Of a stretch of DNA of 64,000 bases, positions 32,297-44,679 are shown piece after piece; within the stretch, counting starts at the first letter, position 1; each line of letters begins with the position of its first letter. Both the position numbers and the translations under genes were made by a program. The notes beneath the pieces were generated by a model. That model saw only the letters and a list, made by a program, of their open reading frames with translations, did not search any database and was not told the origin of the DNA. The DNA is taken from contig JAJUBI010000001.1 in the NCBI GenBank assembly GCA_022419385.1, forward strand, positions 434,001 through 498,000, read 5' to 3'. The DNA is from Paraconiothyrium sp. Pb-2020. Its lineage: Eukaryota; Ascomycota; Dothideomycetes; Pleosporales; Didymosphaeriaceae.

Positions 32297-35200
32297 GGTT
32301 GCTAGATTGGAAGAACTATACCACTCCGGCTCTTCCTCTTCTACCCAGGAACCCGGCATGCGCGCTAAATTCTCTGTCAATGCCCACCGCTTTGATAGCT
32401 CCGGTACTGGAAGTCTCTCGCGTGACAACGCTAGGTCGACTTGCCGTCTGGGATCTAGGCTATTCGGAATCTGGATGGGAGGTCTGTACGCTACGTAAGT
32501 TCGTGGGACGTTGATTGGTGACTCAGGTGATGGAAGTACATCATCAACCCGGTCGTCGCTATCAAGAACTGTCACTCGCAGCAGAGGCCTAGCTTCGAGC
32601 TCAGTAGGTTCTGGAGGTATCCTGGCGATCGGATAGTCGATCTCTCTACTATCGAGCTCTATGGCACTCGGAGCCACAAGATTCGATGCGACAGGCTTGC
32701 GCTCCCTGAGTTTCTTCCACCACATAAATCGGTTGCCCCCGTAGTATGCTCTGCTTTTCTGCAGCTCGTCTTCTGTTGCATGACCTAATCTGTGGTTGTC
32801 ATTATGATAATTACTAATGGTATACGCTCCGGAGGCCAGATCTCTGGGTGGGGGTTTCCAAGACTTGCGGCTCATCTGTTGGCTGTTCGTCCTTCCTGCC
32901 CAGCGACGAGTGTTGATAGCTAACGGATGCAACGGTTCTACCTAGGTGTCAGCTCGGATATGCAGACAGGAAAGTCTGGACCCACTGGTGGCGACCTTTT
33001 CGTCCCGGATTAAGCGTCGAGGGAACCCAGAGATGGGATAATTCTCGCGCTCATTAAGGCAAAGGCAGATCTCTATCTCAGCCAACTTGTTTTTCAGCTC
33101 AATCTCGATTTTGGGCATGAAAAATCTCCCTAATTTTATCATTTTCGCCATTACATCAGGGGTGATGTCATGCTTTCTGCCGTAGTTATTCCTCGTATCA
33201 TCGTTGCCACCAAAGTCTCGAATTCCAAAGCAGGGATTTTGACCCCAAATTGCTTTGTCACGGATGAGGCTTCCAAGTTCTTTGGCTTCGCCAGAACCTT
33301 GAATCAACCTACAGCAGACGCGACCTATATAAATCTGTAAGTGAGAATCACTGTGCGATGGAGTGCAGCGTACCTGTGATGGTAGCAGTGTTCTGAGTGT
33401 ATTGCTGTACGTGTTCCGTTTCAAAGTAGAAGCTCGACGCCACGAGACGCATTGCAATATGCTGAAGACGGTGAGAGTACGAGCTGCTTGACAGAAGACC
33501 TACGACTTCTTTCTGAAGGCCTTCCATACTGCGGACGTCGTCTAAAGCTGGAGGATCTCTCATCAGTCCTACGTTCAGACGATGAAGGCGACCCGATGGA
33601 ATGCTGGTTGGCAGTGAAAAGAGATAATCATTCCAAGTCAGTTCGCAATCAAGGGTGTTGTCGATATGATCCTTCGCAATTTTGATAAGTGATTTCCCAT
33701 GATTGACTAGTCCACGCTTTAGCATGAAAGATGACTTCGAACTGGTGGCCTTTCGGGTGACGTGAGAATTGTGTGCTGTGCCAAGGGAGAGAAGCATATC
33801 TGGGTATTCACAGGGTTCTGAACCCCAGATAAGCTTCCATTCCCTATCGGCGATGCGAACAGGATTGTTGTAATAAATGGCACCATCCAAGAATATGTGC
33901 TTCGATGGTTCATGATGGAAAGGCTTGAATATGCGGGGAGCTGCAGAGGTTGCTCGTGCACTGTACAGTCAGCATCCACCCTAAGGTTAAGGTGGCGTCA
34001 CACCTACGCTTCCCAAGTTTTCAACTCAATTTCGATCCCTTCCGGCCGCTGGAAATGATATGGTACTGAGATGTCAGCCAACATATGGTGACCAGATGAT
34101 TGTACTGACATTTTTCATCACATCGGCGATTGTAATTGGAAAGCAAAACAGCTGACTTGGATGCAAGTGTTGTTGTGACTGCAACTTTGGTTGCAGAGGA
34201 CCAGTGCTGCGTCAAGCGGCGGCCACCAAACAGATACTGGTCGTTGGAGAACGCCGATTGCAGCGCTTCTCTGAGTGGAGTCGTTTCAAATTTGGAGTGG
34301 TTATAATTTTCGATGAACCAGCCAAAGCCTAGTGGTAGGTCACTGCCTTTTCGAGGGGTGAAAGCTTTGTCGCATAACGATTCAAATTGTGCGATACATT
34401 GTTGTACAGACCAATTTTGAGTCACAAGTCCCAAAGCGATCAAGCCGCCGGTGCTGAAACTGTCAGCAGCAACTCCTATCAGAAATCTTATACCAACCTT
34501 GTACCAACGATGAGATCGAAGAATGACTGAATAGGTAGCTTTCCACCCATTGCTGCTTCGATGTGACGCAAAGTCTCCAGTTCGACTATACCTCGAATTC
34601 CGCCGCTAAGGTGTAAAGCACGTTAGTAAGCCGTTACATGGAGATGTTAGAACTCACCCATCCAAAGTGAGGATCCGCACCCCGGCTTCTTCAGGTTTCA
34701 TATGTACTCTCCACACCTGAAACGCTTGTGTTGTCTGAGTATCCAACGGGCAGCCTCGGATCTCGATTTCGTTCTTGCCTCGTTGTTCGCCATAGGTCTT
34801 TATGCAAGATGTGCAGAGCACGTGTCCGCATGGTAAAGGGTGCTGAGGTGGCTCTGAAAGACAACAAAAGCATACTGAATGGCTGCTGTATCGCTCAGAC
34901 CGTCCGTCTCTGCTCACGTGACGGTAGAACCATGCCATGACATCGTCTCGGTGTATGGTGGCTGCAATTTCTGTTTCGTCTCCGCCAGGAGGCGTCTTCT
35001 CTTTCAGACGTGTGAGTAGTTCTTGAAGTCGATAAAAGCTGTTGCACCGGAATTCTTCCACCAAATCTTCAAAGGATAAGCGGGTACAATATTCGCCAAC
35101 AGCTATGACGGTCCCATCTTTGAGTTGATGCCCCTTTGATCCATGCCCGCTTTTGACATTCACGCATCGACGGCCACCGTCAACGTACTCGCAAGGCCAG

Positions 35201-37496
35201 TGCTTCTCACAGAAATTTTCGCAGGCAGCGTCAAGGTGCGGAAGATACAGCGGGAATATCTCCAGTGCACCACCTATTCGTCTGTTAGTAGCTATGCTAA
35301 GCACTGCACACTGATACTCCCATAAGAAATCGCACTTAATGGGCAAATCATGCTCGCGCCACACTACACGCGGAGGACGCATCGAAGACTGGAAGAAATG
35401 TGTACTAATGGCGCTTACCTCGAACCTTCTGTCTTGCGGAGTCAAGCATGATACACGATGATACCATATAGCTGAGTTCTTGTAGAAGAAACTGTATGTC
35501 AGCTTGGTTCTCCCAGACATTCATGAGCTTGATAGCAAGCTTCAAAATGTTGCCACCGAAATCTAACGGTATGGGACTGTTCGAGAATGATGCCTCGACG
35601 AAATCGAAAGGTTTGTCGAGAGAAATTGCAAAGTGGTCGAAAGCGCATTGTAAATATGATTGTAGCTCTTCGGCATCGAGCAACATGCGTAGATCGGCCT
35701 TTCTTTGTCGAGCCTGCTCACACCTAAAAGATATCTCACTATACAATTTTGTGACTTGAGCCTTGATCAATTGCGGTCTTCCTTTCTGAGGAATCCGCAC
35801 AACCTGGAAATGTTAGCGCACATAGCGTCCGCCGCGCCAGAAGCTGCCTGTACCCTGATGGAACTGTAATATGAGAGCATCAGCTGCTCGACGGTTTCGA
35901 TTTGCTTCCTCCGCTCTCGCCAGAACTGGGCGTACTTCTTGAACACCGTATTCTTGAATACTATACGGGAAAGTGACTCAAGAATCTTAGTGGTAGCATT
36001 GTCTAGGTCCCATTCGGACTCATCAATGTCGTTTTCAGAGGCGTTTAGAACGATGATAGCATGGGGTAGAATAGGTTGATTTGACGAGGTTTCCAACGCT
36101 GCTGCAGCCCATGAGACCAGTTGCTCAAGAACGTTCTCTACAACACTTTCGAAAATCAGCACCGTGATTCGTGGAGACTGGGAACCAAATCTCAGCTCAC
36201 CGGGGATTTCTCAGCACGAAAACAATGACGTCAGAGAACGTGTATAGAAGCCGTGGATAAAGATGCGTTACTGCGTACTCTCGGCTAGAATGTGACTTCT
36301 CTTCTGCCCATTCTAACTTTCTTTCCGAAACTGGTAATGGTGTTGGCTCTGGGTTTCTCATTTTCTTCCTGTTACGTCGAAATCTTGCGCCAAGCGGTTC
36401 CCTCTCGCCGCCCTGTAAGCCCTCGCAGTCCGCAAAGAATATGGGGTTATCAGAGATGGTCGTCACAGGATCAGCGTAGAGATGAACATTCTCCGACGTT
36501 GGATCAGTCTCTCCCGATGCGCCTACAACCGGGCTACAGAATTTCTGGTCTTGCGTGGAGTTGAGATCGATCATGAGTTTGATCAATGAGCTTTTTCCGG
36601 CGCCAGTCTGCCCGACCAGCGATACAAGACTCGGAGTGCGCCCATCCTTGTGACTCGGTTGAGAGTCTATGGACGTCATCGTGGAGGACCACACATCCTG
36701 GGACTGTGCGAGAAGCTCTGCGTATCTGCCGTAGTCATTGAACATAGGGCTGTGGCCATCTGGTCGTTCGATACCTTTGAAAATTAGCAGAGTGAATCTA
36801 GAACCCGTACAAGCCGAGGACAATAGCCTCACCAAACCAAGCGGTCAGCTCGTCAGCCTCGTGTAGCTCGTTCAAGGTCTCGGATGACCTTGGAGGGGAT
36901 AGTACTTTCTCGATCTTGAGAGCATCCGCACCATTAGTCTTCTCGTGCAGATCTATGCCTTGGCCGAAAGTTTTCTTTCTGTGGAGTGCTTGCCTCGGCC
37001 AGCATTCTTCGCAGAAGTTCAATTTACATGCATTGCAGTATGACATGGGTCGGAACTGATCGCAATCATCACAACGCCCTTGCTCCTGCGAGGGCAATGA
37101 CAGGGATCTATCACGCCTGGTTTCGCGAACTGAAGATCGTCCAACTGGATTAGGATAGGCCCCATCTGCGGTCTTTTGTAGCGGAGTTTGGCCTCTAAAT
37201 CTGTCAGATCTTAGCATTCGGGTTGCAGTCCCGTACTCCAGCGGTGAGGGAGGTATTTACTCGTAGACGTCTTCCGAATCTGCTGGGTTTCGACTCGTCT
37301 GCGCATCGTCGGTGTTGGAACGATGGGAAAGTTGCTCAGTAGCGGGTAAGAGAGATTCCGAAGTGTTTTGCGATGGGACACTGAGATTGCATTAGAGCTG
37401 CAGGCAAGGGTTTGGGAGCTCGTACTTGTTGCGCCAAAAGGAAGGCCAGCTCAGATATGATGACCATCCTCCCGTTGCAGCAGGGTCCTCGGCCAT
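31922..37496 (-). CDS. zinc finger - GTPase - RING - patatin phospholipase multidomain protein
   Basis: My model has 14 exons on the minus strand: 37496-37426, 37380-37261, 37200-36833, 36774-36201, 36145-35854, 35803-35419, 35388-35368, 35303-34658, 34605-34498, 34453-34110, 34065-34008, 33960-33374, 33324-32986 and 32937-31922. They sum to 4929 nt, 1642 aa in one frame. Residues 107-137 form a B-box/ribbon-like zinc motif (CDDC ... YCNAC ... FCEECW). A P-loop GTPase follows, with GQTGAGKSS at about 241 and FFADCEGL as a G3-like site. A RING-like finger lies near 755 (CFCC ... CGHVLCTSC). The patatin domain has DGGGIRG at about 825, GTSTGG at about 860 (Ser-Asp dyad serine) and DGA at about 1020. 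It is predicted to cleave acyl groups from phospholipids, possibly triggered by the GTPase. The 35388-35303 junctions and whether the last exon belongs are the least certain; that exon alone could be a separate gene starting at 32875. Confidence 0.8.
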
Positions 37497-38528
37497 GATA
37501 GATTGTGATGCCCGGCTGGCAAATGAGGCTCACCTGCACGCTAGAACGATGGATGCAGTGCGTGAGGATACTGTGGGTTGGTATTGAAGAATGACGAATC
37601 GAAACAATCAGAAGAAGGACATCAACCTTCTTATCGGCAGGCTAGGCTTTTAAGGTTTCGTAATATTTTCAGCCTTGCATGAGCTGAATCCGGGCCTCAT
37701 GATGATTCCCGGCCCCCAGCAACAAGGCTGAGAAATCGTGTCCACCCCGCTCCCGTAACACACATTCCGCAGCCACGTCGGTTAGCGATACATTTTGAAT
37801 GGACGGAGTCGCGTCACACTTAAATGCTCGCGCTACCTCATTTCCAGTCTGATGGACTGGACTGGAGTGAGCGAGAGGGTAAAGTCGGACATAAGACCTC
37901 GATGTAAAAAGGACGGTAGGCCGGTTAATTCGTGAAGGTGCCAAGGCAAAGGAGGTACCAACATGGCATGAATCGACGCTGCTTATATGAGGCTCTCACC
38001 CGGCTGAGGGAAAGTACTGGCATAATGGTGGAGGCTCCTGCTCAGCGAAGGTTGCGATCGTGACGCTAAGGCACTGCCTCCATCCAGTAAAACCCAAGTG
38101 CGGCCAATTCCTAGCGCTTAGCAAGACCGCACCTCTCGAAACGCGTCATGACACGGATCTACATCTTTCTACTTACTCCTGTACTACCGCTTTTCTGTCT
38201 GATATATATTACTGAGTTGCTATCGAAGGTACCCCAGGTCCTTTCTCATCTCTCTAAATCAAATTATCCCCGGCATCCGCCCTCGTACACTCACAGCTTC
38301 GTTTCTCCTCCGCCTTACCTCGACGCAAGCTCGCACATTCCTTTCTACGAAGCTCCCATTTATCATGCCAGCACACAACTAGAAACCTATGGCTAGAAAA
38401 GAGCGGATGACTACACGAGTCGACATAGAAATTCTACTACTTTAAAAACTAAAATAAGCACAAAACATGATATTTACAGAAAAGAAAAACTGATAATCCA
38501 AAATATAACCTCTTCGAAAACAACAAAC
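37497..38528. other. intergenic region
   Basis: A 1-kb gap between the patatin gene start and the 3' end of the next minus-strand gene. The side next to 37496 should be the patatin promoter. One 82-codon ATG frame is listed separately with low confidence. Confidence 0.4.
38148..38396 (+). CDS. possible small membrane or secreted peptide
   Basis: An ATG frame of 82 codons. The first 27 residues (MTRIYIFLLTPVLPLFCLIY...) form a good signal peptide or membrane helix, followed by a Ser/Pro/Tyr-rich tail. Nothing else supports it: no intron, no known motif. It may be chance. Confidence 0.22.
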   Translation: MTRIYIFLLTPVLPLFCLIYITELLSKVPQVLSHLSKSNYPRHPPSYTHSFVSPPPYLDASSHIPFYEAPIYHASTQLETYG

Positions 38529-41500
38529 TCATTCCCGATATGATCCCCGATACCTCGTCCTTCTCGTACTCGTCCGACTACCCGGCGTCGGAGCCGCAGA
38601 CACACTCCTTGACCTACTCCGTTCCGGTCCTGCTTCACTCCCGCTTCTCCTCCTTCTACCAGGCGTGGCTGGAGGTGCAGGCGCAGCAGAAGCTCTGCTA
38701 CTAGCCGAAGACGCACGACTGGATGTTGCTCCCTTGGCGGCAGGCTTGTTTCTCGACCCAGGTGGGCGACCACGTTTCTTCGGCGGCGGTGCAGATCCGG
38801 AAACCGGGGCAGAAGTAGAGCGGCGCCGTGGAGGGATGACTACCCGTGGAGAAGTTGGCGTGGGCCCATTGTTGCGAGATGGGTCGATAGATGGAGATCG
38901 TGGTGTTCGTTCGACTTCAGAGGAGCTACGGCGGAGGCGAGAAGAAGCTCGTGTAACTGGCCTTCCGGCTGGAGTAGGGCCATCATCCGTGTAGAGATCA
39001 TCATCTTGGCCGTTAGTGCGAGAAGGACGGACAGATGGAGGTCGTGGCGTTCGTCCAACTTCAGAGGAGTTACGACGGATGCGAGAAGAAGCTCTCGTAA
39101 CCGGTCTTCCAACTGGGGCGGCGCCGTCATCTGCGTAAAGATCATCATCTCGGCCGTCGTTGCTGGCTAACTCCACACCTATTAAGCATCGTTAAGATTT
39201 TTGGTTCCGCTTACGCAAACGTGAGGAAACTGGAGACGAACCTTCGAATGGATTCGTCCCAGCAGGCCTGGGTCGTTGGACTCGACTATCATCCCTCTGC
39301 AGGTCGTCACCATCATTTTGTTGCCCTCCTATGTACCAATGTTAGCATATCCAATTACAAGACTTGTCAAAAGATGCAACGAACCTTCATCTTGATCCAC
39401 CACAGGTTCAGTAGCGGCACCCTCCTCCGAAAGTAACTGCTCCTGGAGCTGCGACTCATCCAGCGCATTCTCAGGCTCCACCTCGTTCAAGAAACCCAGA
39501 GGGTCCGGACGCACCGGCCGTTTAGCGGTTTTACCATATACTATCTTCCCCACCTTGTGTACCGGCTTCTTGTTCTTCACCGTCGGGTTGTACAACTTCG
39601 GCAACGGCGGCGTCCCAAACCCCTCATCCCCTTCTTCAAGCTCAGGAATGGGTGACAACCCTGCATTTACCGCGTCCATGAACTGCGTAGGCGTTTTCAG
39701 ACCTGCGGTGTGGTAGGCAATTTTTGTCGCACGGTCTATGACATTATTGCGGTCACGCAATTCATATCTTCTATTGGTGGCTAGGGTACTAAGCGGTAGC
39801 TGGGGGCGAGATGTTGAAGTTAGAGCACCGGCGGGGGTCACAGGCGGTGGTGGTAATGCTGGCTGGGCAAGGGATGGTGGAATCACTGCGCTTGCGGCTG
39901 GTTGAGTGGGAGTGGGGGCGGCGGGGGTGAGTGTTACTTGGCCATTGGGAGCAACGGTGACGTTGGCGGAGATGGGATTTGCGAGCGCAGCTTGGCTCTC
40001 GCGTCTGTTAGTGTCCAGCTGCTGAGATGAAGGTGGTGCGGGCGTCGGCCTGTTAGTGCTAGCAGGAGCAGGCGTATTGGTCTTATGAGGCTTGATCTGT
40101 TGACCGAAGGCATCGGTGTTATCGTGTGGCCCGTCATCTGGATTGTCATCCTGGTCATCGTCTGGGTGGTTGTCGTCTGATCCCCCGAAAGTCGGTTTCA
40201 AACGTTTGTGACTTGGCCAATTCAAATGTGCATCCCATCTTTTCAAAAGAATCGGACGTTTGCAGATGTCGCAGTATCTTCCCGGGTCCTTTCCCGGAGG
40301 CACAGTCTGCGGGGCAGCATTTGTTGATATCTGTTCCGCTTCCTTCTCCCCGGGTGGACCTTCAGAAGTCGAGTCCGAAGCATTCGTTTGTTGTTGCTGG
40401 CGCTTCAACTCAGCCCTCTTCTGCCTTCTGATGTGACTATCTTTCATGATATGCTCTGGCCATCCGCGCACCCATATCATGCGTTTGCAGAACTCGCATG
40501 GCCACCAGTCTCTCCCGTTTGGACCAATCCGATTTATTCTGGAAGCCTCGATGGGAGGCGTCACTGTGAAGTGGACTGGAAACGATGGTATCGGTGGACG
40601 ATCGGAAGGGTGAGGAAACGTTAGAGAATTTGCAGGCCGAGGGTTTCCAGTCGGGAACCTGGAGCCAGATGGAGGTAGCCCTGGAGGTAAAGGTGGTAAT
40701 CCTGTATCTGGAGGAAGCCTAGGATCAAGTATGGTGGGGCTTTCTCTCGGAGGTAACCCCAGTTGTGAAGTTGTTACCGACGAAAGTGGCTCATATGGTT
40801 CCTCGACCTCAGGTCCTCCGTTTGGAGTTTGCCCCGCTGGAGGCAGCTGAGGACGTGAAGGACGCTGAGCCTGACCGTCAGGAAAGATGGAAAGGCCACC
40901 CGAGTATGGTGTCCCTGGAGGGCGTACAAAACCACTCCCACCGGGCGGCGGTGCCCCATCATTATCATCGTCATCGTCATCTCTTCTGGGTTTCAACGGG
41001 GGAAAACTAGGCTTCTTGCGTGACTTCTTCTTTGGTCTTTCAACTTCCTTGTTCTCATCTTCTTCCTTGCCCGTCTCCTTCAAATACCGGGCCTTCGCCG
41101 CATCCTCCTCCTTCTGATCTGCCTTCAGCTTCCGGCGTTTGGCCACGAACTCTCCTTGCATGCTCCTCCTGATAGAAAGATTCTTATCCCACAACTTATG
41201 CTTCAACGCCCTCGTTACTTTCGCGCCCTCGCCTGTGGTCAAGTGATGCGCGGCTATCGCCTCGTTAACCTCATCCTCAATCTGCGCGTGAACTAAACGC
41301 CAGTGATCCTCATCCGACACATTATCATAATACTGAGGATTTGCCTGCAGAATCTTCAATATGTGGAACACGGCGAGCTGCACGTTTTTGCGCGAGCGGC
41401 GCGTGTGGTCGCGGTAGATGAAGCGCGCACTGAGAGCAAGAGCGGCGCCGGCGAAGAGGGTGTTGAAGGGATGATCTGTGATAAAAGAAGGGGTTCGGCC

Positions 41501-41668
41501 GAGCAGGTAATTGGTCAGGTCATTGGAGAGGGTAAAGAGTGAGGAAAATTTAGAGATGGCGGCTTGCGGTTCTAGAGAAAGAGTGGGAGGAGGTATGAGT
41601 GTTGTCGTTGTTGGTAGGGAAGTTGTGGGCAATTGCTCAGGGGAAGGGTCGGGGTGGATGTCGCTCAT
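38529..41668 (-). CDS. C2H2 zinc-finger and AT-hook protein
   Basis: Exons 41668-39385, 39328-39242 and 39178-38529 give 3021 nt (1006 aa). Both introns start GTTCGT and end TAG. Two zinc fingers with identical spacing C-x2-C-x11-H-x5-H occur at residues 391-412 (CEFC ... H ... H) and 466-487 (CDIC ... H ... H). An AT-hook (KKRGRPPG) lies at 924-931 in a basic Ser/Pro-rich tail. Two tandem 48-residue units fill residues 801-895. Residues 60-90 include a hydrophobic stretch (TLFAGAALALSARFIY) that could be buried or a membrane helix. The middle is proline-rich and acidic and mostly disordered. A chromatin or DNA-binding role is inferred from the AT-hook and fingers; no named orthologue recognised. 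Confidence 0.75.
38865..39149 (-). repeat. tandem 48-codon repeat in the AT-hook gene
   Basis: Units 39149-39006 and 39005-38865 encode DDDLYADDG...GRPVTRASSR and DDDLYTDDG...GRPVTRASSR, about 80 % identical as protein. This points to a recent internal duplication. Confidence 0.8.
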
Positions 41669-42506
41669 TGTCGCGTCTGATCTCTGAAATTACGGTGTGT
41701 ATGATCGTACCTCGAATCTGCAAATCTGGAAATCTGGCGAAAAACGAGACGAGCGCGAGGACGGCGGACCAAGAGCTGGAAGACATATTTTCTCGATGCA
41801 ACAAAGAGAGTACATCGTGTGTGTTTGCTCGATAGATGCTTTGTTTGTGTTGTAGCTTTGGCCGGATATGGTTGTGTCGCGATTTCATGGACAAAGCTGG
41901 CAAATAACAAAGCGAAGTATCATATGGCCAATCGAAATGGCTAAGCGACTTCGCAAGGACGCCACGTGAACCAGACGAAGATCTGTCTTTGTTGTTGGCC
42001 TTCTTGGAGAGGCCGAGAGAAGCTGTGCCTGTGAGTGTCATCCGGGCCATCCTCAACAATACACAGGTAGCCATAGAATTCATCAGATTTACAGAAGAGA
42101 CGTAAATCTTGGGCAAGCGTGGGGTAGAAACGCCTAGATGAATCGCTAGCCACTGTAGTTATAGCGGGTGTGCGGCACACAAAGCGAGCGCCTTCACGAA
42201 GCAGGAAGAATAGTATAGGTCAATGCTGTTACCATTATATAGATAGGCCCGTAAGTTTTATAAATAGTGGTTGTAGAAAGGATAATGTGAGGCCTCTGGG
42301 GGATAGCTGGTATTGTTTTCAGGATGAAGTGGCGTCGGCTGTTCGCTAAGCCCACCCAACCGGCAGGCATACATTTGTAGCCACGGACAAAGGTGGCTGA
42401 ATACACACCTACTCGGTGGCAAACTTAGTTCAGCCTCACCACAGCCGATTCGGCTTCAGCCTAGTAGAGTCCTGCGGCAGTCGTCTTTCGACTGTTGCAA
42501 CCTACA
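41669..42506. other. divergent intergenic region
   Basis: An 838-base gap between two divergent genes. The frames in it look random. It should contain both promoters. Confidence 0.45.
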
Positions 42507-44345
42507 ATGGCGTCTCCCGGCTTTGGCTTCTCAGTCGGCGATTTCATTGCAGTCATCAAACTAATCGGACAAGTTACGAAAGCGCTGCAAGATACCGATG
42601 GTGCTACAGATGATTTCCGCATGCTACAACAGGAGTTGAACCAGCTCCAAGTCCTGCTCGAACACTTACAAGAGCTTCCTCCGTCATCTGCCGAGTCCTT
42701 GACACACTACAATGCAGTTCGTGGTATGGCACTTACGGTGCAACATCCTCTGCGGCAATTGTTGGACAAGATGGCAGCATACAGTGCACTGGAGATAAAT
42801 TCATCGGCTTCAAAATGGAGACGGGCAAAGCAAGAAATACAATGGACGGTAGGAATGCAAAAAGAAATAGTGAGGGTGCGTGGCATCGTGACGATGAAGA
42901 TTGTGAGCCTTACAACTCTTCTGGTGCTCCCTTTAGGGTTCGTACATGCCGAGCTTGACTTTGCAGTCTGCAGTCTAGTAACACGATCAGGGGGGCGCTG
43001 CGCCGGATCGAAGTATTGTCTCTTCAGCAATCGGCACTTTCCAATCAGACCCGCAATGACATCGAATTTTTCCAACAGAGCATAGAACGCGATGGTGCCA
43101 GGACGAGACAAGATTTAGGTGACCGGGCGCGCAGCGCCAACATGGACTCTCGGCGACTACTTCAGATATGTGCAGGCCTTGATGTCGGCGTACGAAAGCT
43201 TCGAGCCTCTATGAAGCACGCAGCAAGCCGCCAAGAGAACGAGCTCAGACTGCAACTCCAGCACAGACGACAATTCTATGGCGCCGTGGAGGTTGCTGCT
43301 ATAAACTTACATTCTTATGCTGCAAAAACAATGGCGTTGGTCGAAACACTCCTGAAGAAGTTCACAAACTTCTCTTACGAAATGCTCGCCGGCCTCAACG
43401 CCATACACGTCTCCAACATCGAAATATACTCCCTCCTGTCATTGCTTGACGCACGATTGCCGCGAAGCCCGACGAACATGTTGGACGACAACATCACCTT
43501 CATCGATGTTCTAAACCGCAAGCAAAGCTTACCGTACTCGGCGTTTCAATATTGGGAGGTATTTGAAGCGATGCTGACTTGTCAACTCAAAGGTACTCCT
43601 GCTGAGGCGAAAGTCTTGCGGGGCGAATATCGTATCTTCAATGCAAAGACTGAGACTGTGATCGATTTTCTCAAATGGGAGGAAAAGGTCTTCCCCGGTG
43701 CATCGTTGGATATGTCAGTCATCATGATGATTTGTAGGGTGCGAGGGAAGAGCTGCCCCAGACCTTACTGCCAGGGGGAGACCATCAAGGCTGAGATCAA
43801 TGAAACAAGAGCGGGTCCACGTGTCTGGTACGTCTTTACCAAGTAGTTTTATCACTTCCAGTTGTTCACGCTGACTATACAACAGCCCTTCCTGTCAACT
43901 ACTTTACCGTCAGTACTACGTAGAGTATCCAGGCCAAACTGTCGAACCCCGAACGGATGAGGCCATGACACGGACCTGGCACTGGCACACTCACCCGTTG
44001 ATCGACAAGCAGAAATTGCCGTTATCGTTGATGTACCTTTACGTGTGCCTCTTGTTCGTGGTCAAGATGAGACGAGCACTTCACAGGATACGAATGCGAA
44101 AAGAGGAACAGGAAGGCTTAGATGTCTTCCGCAAAGTGGATATTGCACCCGAGTCGGAAATCAACCCCAAGCGGCATTGCACTCAAGTTGTCGAACGTTA
44201 CTCGGTGTGCCGGTGCTTGTACTACAGGCATCCAATTGATCCCTGCCCGGCATACGGGCAGCGGGGTCATGTGGTACAAGAGAGGACGGTCCTCGTTGGG
44301 TATGCTTGTGCTAGTCACTCATCTTATGTTAGGATTCAGGTATAG
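42507..44345 (+). CDS. ubiquitin-like-domain (ULD) protein with helical N-terminal domain
   Basis: Exons 42507-42902, 42974-43827 and 43886-44345 give 1710 nt (569 aa). The N-terminus (GFGFSVGDFIAVIKLIGQVTKAL) matches the helical domain at the start of many fungal STAND/NLR-like and related proteins. A coiled region follows (RQENELRLQLQHRRQF). A ubiquitin-like fold starts at DDNITFIDVLNRKQSLPYSAFQYWEVFEAML, as in the fungal ULD family. The C-terminal part (CRCLYYRHPIDPCPAYGQRGHVVQERTVLVGYAC) is a Cys-rich region usual for these proteins. No NACHT/NB-ARC domain is present. The family is large and variable in filamentous fungi and is suspected of roles in recognition responses; function unproven. 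The intron 1 acceptor at 42973 was chosen because the alternative would be only 29 nt long. Confidence 0.78.
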
Positions 44346-44679
44346 GGTAATGTAGATCTACTATCTTCGGTGGATATGGGTGGGTACTCGTAGTATCAGG
44401 ATAGACGAATCGCTGCCGGACCATTCCGTCAGCTTCTAGACTATATTACCCCTCAGTGTCAGGTGACTATGTCAATGTACACCTGTGTGCCTGTTTTTGT
44501 GACATCTTATCGATAGATAATAATTATCTGGGCACGTCCATGAGTGTATGTGGCGTGCTTCTCGTTGTGATAGATCTATATTAACGCGGGACATCACCCG
44601 TGAATAAACAACAACGCTATGCATGCTATGCTCGTAAGCTCATGTTCCCAAAAATGCACGGCAGGAAGATACCACCGCC
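44346..44679. other. convergent intergenic region
   Basis: A 334-base gap between the 3' ends of the ULD gene and the WLM protease gene. Nothing recognised. Confidence 0.5.

Noticed and set aside
41637..42116. 159-codon minus-strand frame in the divergent promoter region
   Set aside because: It overlaps the first exon of the zinc-finger/AT-hook gene in another phase and has no recognisable features.
42938..42966. 29-nt intron in the ULD gene
   Set aside because: Too short for fungal splicing; the 71-nt alternative 42903-42973 has better sites and also keeps the frame.
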